Below, piece after piece: positions 17,529-24,200 of a stretch of DNA of 64,000 nucleotides. The translations under genes were made by a program, and so were the position numbers. The stretch spans positions 5,097-69,096 of the forward strand of contig DASYBB010000174.1 in NCBI GenBank assembly GCA_036501025.1, read 5' to 3'. This stretch comes from DASUBV01 sp036501025 (lineage in GTDB: Bacteria; Actinomycetota; Actinomycetes; Streptosporangiales; Streptosporangiaceae). Below the pieces are notes generated by a model. It was not told the origin of the DNA and did no database searches. It saw only the letters and a list, made by a program, of their open reading frames with translations. The first letter of the stretch is position 1, and the number at the start of each line of letters is the position of its first letter.

Positions 17529-18842
17529 TCACCGGAGGGCAGCCGTGAGGTCGGCGGCCAGGTCGCCGCGCGGCATGACCTCGACCCGGTCCAGGCCCAG
17601 CCAGGTCGCGGTCAGGCGCAGCTCGGCGGCCAGTTCCGGCGCCACCCGCGCCCGGTCCGCGCCCGGCTCGGCGAAGGCACTCTGCACCCGCAGCACCCCG
17701 GCCTGCCGGTCGGACTTGAGGTCGACCCGGCCGACGAGGGTGTCCCCGAGCAGGAACGGCAGCACGTAGTAGCCGTGCACCCGGGCGGCCGCCGGGGTGT
17801 AGATCTCGATGCGGTACCGGAAGCCGAACAGCCGCTCGGTCCGGTTCCGGAAGAAGATCAGTGAGTCGAACGGGGACAGCAGCGCCCGCGCCGCGACCCG
17901 GCGCGGGCGGCGCGCCTGGGGCCACAGGTAGGCGGGCGCGGCCCAGCCGTCGACCGAGACCGGGATCAGCTCCCCGGCCTGCGTCAGCTCCGCGACGCGG
18001 GCTTTCGACGCGGCGCGGGGCAGCCGGAAGTAGTCGCCCAGGTCCGGCTCGGTGGCCACGCCCAGCGCGCGGGCCGCGATCCGGATGAGCTCCCGCTGGG
18101 CGTCCTCCTCGGCCGGGGTCGGCGCCGCGACCACGCTGGCCGGGAGGACCCGCTCCGGGAGGTCGTAGAGGCGCTCGAAGTTGACCCGGCAGGAGGCCGA
18201 GATGTTGCCCGCGAAGAAGTGGTACTCCAGGGCGCGCTTGCCGTCATGCCAGTTCCACATCTCGCCCGGCTGGCGGGGCGGCCGCTTGATCCCGGTGTCC
18301 GCGGCCCGGACCGGGCCCCGGCTCGTGACCAGGCGCAGCACCTCGTCGGTCAGGCCGGGGTCGTCCTGCTCGATCCGGCTGATGCTGCCCCAGGACTCGG
18401 TGCGCCAGCGGGCCATCCGCCAGCGCATCAGCGGCTGCAGCGCCACCGGGAACAGCGATGCCTCGTGCGCCCAGTACTCCATCAGCTCGCGCCGCTCCGG
18501 CCCGGCGCCTCGCCGCGCCCCGGCCACGCTGCTGCCGTGGGCGGCCATCTGGTCCAGGATCTCCCGCGGGTAAGGCCCGAGGCGGGAGAAGGCCGGCATG
18601 TAGTGGGCCCGGCAGAAGACGTTGACCGAGTCGAGCTGGAGCAGGCCCAGCTGGCTGATGACCTTGCGGACGTGCCGGGCGTCGACGCGCCCCGCGGGGC
18701 GCGTCGCGGCGAAGCCCTGCGCGGCCAGCGCGACCCGGCGGGCCGCGGCGGCGGTGAGGCGGTCGGCGGGGACGGCCAGCGGCCGGGTGGCGGGCGGGGG
18801 GCCGGCTCGGGCCGGGACAACCCGGGCTGATGGCGTCGACAT
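17529..18842 (-). CDS. YcaQ/AlkZ-family DNA glycosylase (HTH_42 superfamily)
   Basis: This 437-residue protein carries the family signature L-G-L-L-Q-L-D-S-V-N with the catalytic Q-x-D pair, followed by R-A-H-Y-M-P-A-F-S-R-L-G. It has the winged-helix repeats and a basic C-terminal beta barrel with S-L-I-F-F-R-N-R-T. Characterised relatives (E. coli YcaQ, Streptomyces AlkZ) unhook interstrand DNA crosslinks, the latter giving self-resistance to azinomycin B. The start at 18842 is chosen for AGGCAGG just upstream. It is divergent from the MerB-like gene, with 59 bp between starts. Confidence 0.85.
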   Translation of the reverse strand: MSTPSARVVPARAGPPPATRPLAVPADRLTAAAARRVALAAQGFAATRPAGRVDARHVRKVISQLGLLQLDSVNVFCRAHYMPAFSRLGPYPREILDQMAAHGSSVAGARRGAGPERRELMEYWAHEASLFPVALQPLMRWRMARWRTESWGSISRIEQDDPGLTDEVLRLVTSRGPVRAADTGIKRPPRQPGEMWNWHDGKRALEYHFFAGNISASCRVNFERLYDLPERVLPASVVAAPTPAEEDAQRELIRIAARALGVATEPDLGDYFRLPRAASKARVAELTQAGELIPVSVDGWAAPAYLWPQARRPRRVAARALLSPFDSLIFFRNRTERLFGFRYRIEIYTPAAARVHGYYVLPFLLGDTLVGRVDLKSDRQAGVLRVQSAFAEPGADRARVAPELAAELRLTATWLGLDRVEVMPRGDLAADLTAALR

Positions 18843-18865
18843 CCTGCCTAACGTACCGACCGGTG

Positions 18866-18895
18866 CTGACAGTCGCGCGCGGCCCGGACCAGACT
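18866..18895 (+). promoter_or_regulatory. Candidate leaderless promoter of the MerB-like gene
   Basis: CTGACA (18866-18871) resembles the -35 TTGACA and CAGACT (18890-18895) a weak -10, 18 bp apart; the ATG follows 6 bases later. It lies in the spacer shared with the divergent glycosylase gene. Confidence 0.35.
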
Positions 18896-18901
18896 GGGCC
18901 G

Positions 18902-19576
18902 ATGACGGCATCGACCCTGGACGTGGAAGCGTTGCGCGTGACGGTCTTCCGGAGCTTCGCCGTCGGCGGGTCGGCCGGGCCGGCGGCGGAACTGGCCGCG
19001 GCGACCGGGCAGCCCGCGCCGGCGGTGCGCGCTGCGCTGCGGGAACTGGCCGCGCAGCGGCACCTGGTGCTCGACGGCGACGACCGTATCCTCATGGCCC
19101 ACCCCTTCTCGTCGGTGCCGCTCGGCTTCTCGGTCATGGGCCAGCGCACCTTGTGGTGGGGCGGCTGCGCCTGGGACTCGTTCGCGCTGCCGCACCTGCT
19201 GCCGGACGAGGGCGAGGTGCTGGTCGCCACCCGCTGCCCGGCCTGCGGCCGCCCGCACGCGCTGGCCGTCGGCCACAGCGAGCCGCCGCCCGGTGACCAG
19301 GTGGCCCACTTTCCGGTTCCGGTCGCCCGGATGTGGGACGACGTGGTGCGCACCTGCGGCGGTCAAAGGCTGTTCTGCTCGCCCGACTGCGTCGCGGCGT
19401 GGCTGAGCCGCACCGGGCAGGCGGAGGGCTACGTCATGGACCTGCCGACCCTCTGGCGGTTCGCGTCGCGCTGGTACGAGGGGCGCCTGGAGTACGGGTA
19501 CCGGCGCCGGGACCCGGTCACGGCGGCGGCGTACTTTCGCGGGGTCGGGCTCCGCGGCCCCTTCTGGGGGCTGTGA
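18902..19576 (+). CDS. Organomercurial lyase (MerB)-like protein
   Basis: This 224-residue protein begins with a winged-helix-like N-terminal part (residues 5-80) and then has the MerB core. Cys89 and Asp92 in G-G-C-A-W-D correspond to the catalytic Cys/Asp pair, and Cys159 in R-L-F-C-S-P-D-C matches the second catalytic cysteine, so all three residues are in place. MerB breaks carbon-mercury bonds. No merA, merR or transporter is adjacent, so a role in mercury resistance is not supported by context; relatives in actinobacteria often occur alone. Two extra cysteines (C-P-A-C near 112) could bind metal. Confidence 0.8.
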   Translation: MTASTLDVEALRVTVFRSFAVGGSAGPAAELAAATGQPAPAVRAALRELAAQRHLVLDGDDRILMAHPFSSVPLGFSVMGQRTLWWGGCAWDSFALPHLLPDEGEVLVATRCPACGRPHALAVGHSEPPPGDQVAHFPVPVARMWDDVVRTCGGQRLFCSPDCVAAWLSRTGQAEGYVMDLPTLWRFASRWYEGRLEYGYRRRDPVTAAAYFRGVGLRGPFWGL

Positions 19577-19580
19577 CCAG

Positions 19581-20369
19581 CTAGCCGGCGTGGACGGTGA
19601 GGACGGTCCAGGCCCCGATGTGGATGCGGTCGCCGTCGCGGAGCCGGACGCGCTGATCGACCGGGATCTCGACCTCGTTGACGTGAGTGCCGTTCTCCGA
19701 GCCGGGGTCGAGGATGGCCCAGGTGCCGTCCGGCTCCGGGATCAGGACGGCATGCAGCCGGGAGACCCCCGGATCGGCAGGCGGCCCGGTCAGGTCGATC
19801 TCCGGCTCGAATCCCCGGCTCGGGCTGATCCGGCCGACGCGCATCTGCGGGCCGGCGAGCTGGAACCGCCGTTCCGGGCAGTACTCGGGAAACTTGATGC
19901 TGGCGGCGTCGCCACCGCCGGCGGCCAGGACGCTCTCATAGTAGGCCCGGTCGGATCGCACCACCGCGGACCATCGCGCGGCGTCGGGCGCGTCCGGGGC
20001 GGCGCCGGCCGGCGTCCGCGCGCCCGGCCCGGGCTGGCCGGGCACCGGGCCGCTCGAGCGGCGCCGGATCACGGGTGCCGAGATGGTGGGCGCGCCGTGG
20101 ATGGCGGCCGGGGCCGGCCGGCCCGGCCCGCGGCCCGAGCTGAAGTCGAAGCCGCAGGCCTCGCAGAACTGGCCGGAGCGGCCGGTCCCGCAGTTCGGGC
20201 ACGGCTGCGCGTCCGGCGGGGCATAGAGCGGCGCCGTGCCAGCCGACGTCACCCCGCCCTGCGGGCCGGATGGCGCCGCCGCGGCCGGCGCCGGCGTGCC
20301 GATCCGCATCCCGCAGGTGTCGCAGTAGTCGGCGCTCGCCGACTCGTGACCAGCTGGGCAAGTGGCCAT
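19581..20369 (-). CDS. Zinc-ribbon and FHA-domain protein (GarA-like), copy 1
   Basis: This 262-residue protein has two N-terminal cysteine ribbons (C-P-A-G-H with C-D-T-C near residues 4-19, and C-P-N-C with C-E-A-C near 57-72). A Pro/Ala-rich linker follows, then a C-terminal FHA domain (about residues 170-262) with the binding residues G-R-I-S, S-R-L-H and S-E-N-G-T-H-V-N. FHA domains bind phosphothreonine. In mycobacteria the FHA protein GarA is phosphorylated by PknG and switches off glutamate-consuming enzymes. No E-T-T-S phosphorylation site like GarA's is visible here. It is the last gene of the signalling operon. Confidence 0.88.
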   Translation of the reverse strand: MATCPAGHESASADYCDTCGMRIGTPAPAAAAPSGPQGGVTSAGTAPLYAPPDAQPCPNCGTGRSGQFCEACGFDFSSGRGPGRPAPAAIHGAPTISAPVIRRRSSGPVPGQPGPGARTPAGAAPDAPDAARWSAVVRSDRAYYESVLAAGGGDAASIKFPEYCPERRFQLAGPQMRVGRISPSRGFEPEIDLTGPPADPGVSRLHAVLIPEPDGTWAILDPGSENGTHVNEVEIPVDQRVRLRDGDRIHIGAWTVLTVHAG

Positions 20370-20401
20370 GTCCGTCCCTCTTCGCTGCCGCGGCGGCGGT
20401 G

Positions 20402-21775
20402 CTAGGTGGCGTGAATGGTGAGCACGGTCCAGGCGCCGAGGTGAACGCGGTCGCCATCGCGGAGCCGGATCCGTCGGTCGGTGGCTATCTCGATGTCGTT
20501 GACGAGCGTCCCGTTCTCCGAGCCGGGGTCGAGGATGGCCCAGGTCCCGTCGGGCTCAGGAATCAGGACGGCGTGCAGCCGGGAGACCCCCGGGTCGGTG
20601 GGCGGCCCGGTCAGGTCGATCTCCGGCGAGAACCCCCGGCTCTGGCTGACGCGGCCGATGCGCATCTGCTGTCCGGTGAGCTCGAACCGTCGTTCCGACC
20701 AGTAGTCGGGAAACCTGAGGACGGCCGCGCCGGGCAGGCCCGAGGACACCACGCTGTCGAAGTACGCCCGGTCGGCCGTCACCACCGCGGTCCATCCCGC
20801 GACCTCCGGTCCGTCCGGGCCAGGCCGGGCGGGTGCCTGGGCGGCCGGCGCTGACGGCGGGGCGGGTGCCTGGGCGGCCGGCGCTGACGGCGGGGCGGGT
20901 GCCTGCGCGGCCGGCGCTGACGGCGGGGCGGGTGCCTGCGCGGCCGGCGCGGCCGGCGCCGGCGCCACGGGAGCCGCCAGGACCGAGGGCAGCGGGGGCT
21001 GGCTGGGTGCTGGCTGGCTGGGTGCGGGCTGGCTGGGTGCCGGCCGGCTCGGGGCGCTCGGGCCTGGCGCGTCCCGGCTCGGCTCGGGCCGGCTGAAAAT
21101 GGACAGCCCGACCGACTGCTCGGGCCATCGCGGTGCGAGCTCGGGCGGGCGGGGTGCGGGGTCGGGCTGCCGCGATGCAGGCTCTCGTTGCTCGGGCCGG
21201 CTGAAGACGGACTCGCCCGGAGCCGCCTCGGGCTGGCGGCGCTCGGGCCGGGTGAAGACGGACGGGGCGGGCGCCGGGTCGGGCTGGCGGGGCTCAGGCT
21301 GGCGGGGCTCGGGCTGGCGGGGCTCGGGCTCTCGTCGCTCGGGCCGGCTGAAGACCGACTGGCCCGGTGCGGGCTCGGGCGGGCTGAAGGCCCACGGGCT
21401 GGGCGCCAGCGGGCTGGGTTCCGTCGTGCTCGGCTCGGGCCAGCTCGACGGGGAGCGGCGGGTGACGGGCGTCGGCTGGGTGGGCGGATGGGGGGCCGGC
21501 GGGTCAGCCGCCTCGGCGCCCCGGCCGGTGCGGAGGTCGAGACCGCAGGACTCGCAGAACTGGCCCGACCGGGCCGTGCCGCAGCCCGGGCACGGCTCGG
21601 CCAGCAGGTCCGGCTGGGCGGAAGGGGCGGGCGGCGCGGGCGGGCGGTAGTGTCCCGACGACGGAGCAGTCAGCGGCCACGGCGCGGGAGCGGGTATCGA
21701 CTCACGGATCCGCATCCCGCACGCGTCGCAGAAATCGGTGCTCTCCGACTCGTGACCAGCTGGACAAGTCGCCAT
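20402..21775 (-). CDS. Zinc-ribbon and FHA-domain protein with long repeat linker, copy 2
   Basis: This 457-residue protein is a paralogue of the adjacent copy 1: the N-terminal cysteine ribbons and about 130 C-terminal residues are nearly the same, including G-R-V-S, S-R-L-H and S-E-N-G-T-L-V-N of the FHA domain. The difference is the linker (residues about 90-330), expanded with repeats of the type S-V-F-S-R-P-E-R-R-x-P, R-Q-P-E-P, S-Q-P-A-P and four A-A-Q-A-P-A-P-P-S-A-P blocks. Such a long flexible linker could tether the FHA domain at a distance. The similar 5' leaders support tandem duplication. Confidence 0.88.
   Translation of the reverse strand: MATCPAGHESESTDFCDACGMRIRESIPAPAPWPLTAPSSGHYRPPAPPAPSAQPDLLAEPCPGCGTARSGQFCESCGLDLRTGRGAEAADPPAPHPPTQPTPVTRRSPSSWPEPSTTEPSPLAPSPWAFSPPEPAPGQSVFSRPERREPEPRQPEPRQPEPRQPDPAPAPSVFTRPERRQPEAAPGESVFSRPEQREPASRQPDPAPRPPELAPRWPEQSVGLSIFSRPEPSRDAPGPSAPSRPAPSQPAPSQPAPSQPPLPSVLAAPVAPAPAAPAAQAPAPPSAPAAQAPAPPSAPAAQAPAPPSAPAAQAPARPGPDGPEVAGWTAVVTADRAYFDSVVSSGLPGAAVLRFPDYWSERRFELTGQQMRIGRVSQSRGFSPEIDLTGPPTDPGVSRLHAVLIPEPDGTWAILDPGSENGTLVNDIEIATDRRIRLRDGDRVHLGAWTVLTIHAT
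20829..20960. repeat. 33-bp tandem repeat inside the FHA copy-2 gene
   Basis: Units start at 20829, 20862, 20895 and 20928 and are nearly identical, the fourth being incomplete. Each codes for the 11-residue block A-A-Q-A-P-A-P-P-S-A-P in the linker. The period is a multiple of three, so unit number can change without breaking the frame. Confidence 0.85.
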
Positions 21776-21819
21776 CCGCGCTCGCCGCCCCTCTTCGCTG
21801 CAGTGTCCGGCGGGCGCCG

Positions 21820-23103
21820 TTACTTCCGGGTCCGGACCGTCTTGGTAGATCTAGTATCAAGGGCCATCTCGTCAGCATCGTCCACCTTCGGGCGGAGTCG
21901 CACCGTTCCGGTCGCCGCGTCCACCACGTCGACGACCTTCTCCAGCAGCCGGGCCGTGTCCGCGTTGCCGGACTGCTGGGCCAGCTTCACGGCCCGGCCG
22001 AGCTTGGCCGTCGCGGTCTCCTCGTCGCCCTCCTTGCGGGCCTCCAGGCCGTCCTGGATGACCTGAGCGAGTTCTGCCTGGCCGGTGTAGTGGGCCACAT
22101 GCGAGTTGATGCGGGTGGACAGCGCCTCGTCGTCGGTCCAGATGGCCCGGATCAGGCCCTGGCCGAGCGCCTTCGGGCCGGCCAGCAGGGTGACCCGCGC
22201 GGCCAGCATCTCGTCGCCGACGGCGGCGGGCGTGACCTCGACGCAGACGTGATAGTCGCGGCTCTCGGCGCCGCCCCAGGCGCCCGTCGGGTAGTCGCCG
22301 GCCTGCGCGCCGGCGGGGACCCGGCGCGCGGTCAGGTCCACGACCGCGGGCGCGACCTGCTTGACGAACCTGAGGGTGGCGCGCTGGGGCGTCCAGACGC
22401 GCAGCGCGACGTCGGCGACCTGCTTGCCCATCGAGTTCTCTATCATGGCCGCGAAGTCAGCCGTCAGCCCGGCCGGGTCGCGCACGATCTCGACCGTGCC
22501 GAGCAGCGCCTCGGAGACCCGGCGCAGCTCGCTCACCTCCCAGTCGGTGCCCACCCCGCGGCAGTCGCAGCTGAAGAAGCCGTCGCACTGCGCGATCGCC
22601 GCGGCCAGCTGTGGCGGGGTCTCGTGCTGGTTCTTCCCGTCGGTGAGCAGGATGGCGTGGCGCAGCCCGGCGGGCTGGGTGCTGAAGATCTGGTAGGCGA
22701 GGCGGAGCCACTGACCGATCGCCGTCCCGCCGCCCGCCCGGAGCTGGGCCACGGCTCGCTTGGCCTGCTCGCGGGTGGCGAGGCTGGCGATGGCCATGGT
22801 GCCGTCGGGCGGGTAGACCGGCTGCGCCCGCTCCGAGCCCGCGATGACGGCGAATGCCACGCCATCACGGATCACGTCGATGGCCGCCGCCGTCGCGCGG
22901 CAGGCCTCCGCGATCTTGGTCTGCGGCGCGCCCATCGACCCCGAGCGGTCCACGATGATGATCTCCGCACTGCCCGCCCCCTGCGCGGGGGCGGCGGCGA
23001 GCGTGTCCGGCGAGGTCACGGTGATGACGGCATTGACCTCCCGGCCGCCCTCGGGGATGTGCTCGTTCTGGTAGATGTCCACAGTGAAGCCGGACTGGCT
23101 CAT
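21820..23103 (-). CDS. VWA-domain protein of the PknG-type signalling operon
   Basis: This 427-residue protein has a von Willebrand A domain at about residues 40-220 with an intact metal site: D-R-S-G-S-M (DxSxS), T in G-G-G-T-A-I-G and D in L-L-T-D-G-K-N. After this come a beta-rich domain and a helical region, then a short tail ending D-T-R-S-T-K-T-V-R-T-R-K. No signal peptide or membrane segment is seen. VWA domains assemble protein complexes with Mg2+. The threonine-rich end is a plausible phosphorylation site for the linked kinase and ligand for the FHA proteins, but that is inference. Confidence 0.85.
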   Translation of the reverse strand: MSQSGFTVDIYQNEHIPEGGREVNAVITVTSPDTLAAAPAQGAGSAEIIIVDRSGSMGAPQTKIAEACRATAAAIDVIRDGVAFAVIAGSERAQPVYPPDGTMAIASLATREQAKRAVAQLRAGGGTAIGQWLRLAYQIFSTQPAGLRHAILLTDGKNQHETPPQLAAAIAQCDGFFSCDCRGVGTDWEVSELRRVSEALLGTVEIVRDPAGLTADFAAMIENSMGKQVADVALRVWTPQRATLRFVKQVAPAVVDLTARRVPAGAQAGDYPTGAWGGAESRDYHVCVEVTPAAVGDEMLAARVTLLAGPKALGQGLIRAIWTDDEALSTRINSHVAHYTGQAELAQVIQDGLEARKEGDEETATAKLGRAVKLAQQSGNADTARLLEKVVDVVDAATGTVRLRPKVDDADEMALDTRSTKTVRTRK

Positions 23104-23165
23104 CAGTGAGTTCTCCTCTGCATGTCATCAGCTCTGCGAGTCATGGGCCAGGCGGTCGCGCGGGA

Positions 23166-24200
23166 TCAGGCCGGGACGGTGGCGGTGTGCGGCTCGGGAG
23201 CCGCGGCGGACCGGCCCGGCGGGAAGGGAACGAGGACCGCCGTGATGTTGTCCATGCCGCCCTCGTCGAGCGCGACCCTGACCAGCGCGGCGGCTGCCGC
23301 GAGGGGCTCGGTCAGCGCGCCGGGCAGGGCCAGCGCGGCCAGCTGGTCCGCGTCGGGCCGGTAATTCCACAGGCCGTCCGAGCACAGCAGCAGCACGCCG
23401 GGGCCGGGCGGCTCGAAGCGGGTCACGTGCGGCGTGGCCTCGGCGCTGTCGCCGCCCAGCCAGCGCGTCACCACGTGCGCATGCGCGGAGGCCATCGCCT
23501 CGGTCTCCGAGAGCAGCCCGGCCGCGACCATCTCCTCGGCCAGGGAGTCGTCCCGGGTCAGCCGCCGGGCACCGGCCTCAGCCAGCCAGTAGGCGCGGCT
23601 GTCGCCTAGCCAGCAGATGGTCGCGGCATCGCCGGTCACGACCGCGGCGATCAGGGTCGCCGACGGCTGGTCAGCCGACTGGCCGGCCAGGGCCTGAACG
23701 GCGTCGGCGGCGGACCGCGTCGCCGCCCGGCACGCCTCCGGCAGGTCCTGGCCCGTCCGCACGGCGGAAAGCAGGACGTCGACGACGGCCTGGGCGGCCG
23801 CCAGCGAGGCCTCGTCCGGGCGATCCGAGGTCGAGATGCCGTCGGACACGACGGCCACCGCGGCCGGGCCGCCGGCCAGGTCGGCCACCGCGAGGGCCAT
23901 GGCGTCCTCGTTGCGGTGATGGCGCAGGCCCCGGTCGGTGATCCCGGCCAGCACGCTGAGATCAAGCTCGGCGTGATCGCGGCCGGACGGGACCTTGCGC
24001 CCGCACGAGTCGCAGTAGCCGTCGGCGCTGATGGCCGCGCCGGGGCAGGACGGGCAGGCCGCGGCGGCCGGGGGCGTCCCGGCGCTGACCGCGGCGGGGG
24101 TCAGCTCGGTCCCGCACGCCTCGCAGAAGCTGTCTTCCGGGGCGATGGCCGCGCCGCAGGCCGGGCAGGCCACGGCGGCCGCCGGCTTGGGGGCGCTCAC
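23166..24200 (-). CDS. PP2C-family Ser/Thr protein phosphatase with zinc ribbons
   Basis: This encodes about 344 residues from the GTG at 24200, which overlaps the kinase stop as GTGA; a GTG two codons earlier (24206) is also possible. Two double-cysteine ribbons (C-P-A-C with C-E-A-C, then C-P-S-C with C-D-S-C) precede a PP2C domain with G-L-R-H-H-R-N-E-D-A, V-S-D-G, L-G-D-S-R-A-Y, L-L-C-S-D-G-L-W and D-N-I-T-A-V-L-V, covering the metal-binding aspartates. It should dephosphorylate proteins, most likely the targets of the adjacent PknG-type kinase, making the pathway reversible. Confidence 0.92.
   Translation of the reverse strand: MSAPKPAAAVACPACGAAIAPEDSFCEACGTELTPAAVSAGTPPAAAACPSCPGAAISADGYCDSCGRKVPSGRDHAELDLSVLAGITDRGLRHHRNEDAMALAVADLAGGPAAVAVVSDGISTSDRPDEASLAAAQAVVDVLLSAVRTGQDLPEACRAATRSAADAVQALAGQSADQPSATLIAAVVTGDAATICWLGDSRAYWLAEAGARRLTRDDSLAEEMVAAGLLSETEAMASAHAHVVTRWLGGDSAEATPHVTRFEPPGPGVLLLCSDGLWNYRPDADQLAALALPGALTEPLAAAAALVRVALDEGGMDNITAVLVPFPPGRSAAAPEPHTATVPA

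Noticed and set aside
14824..17769. A 981-codon plus-strand frame
   Set aside because: It is antisense to vapBC and the FUSC gene; the composition is that of a shadow frame (Gly/Arg/Gln/Ala) and there is no ribosome site.
18902..19576. Mercury resistance operon
   Set aside because: Only a MerB-like gene is present; merA, merR and merT/P are absent on both sides.
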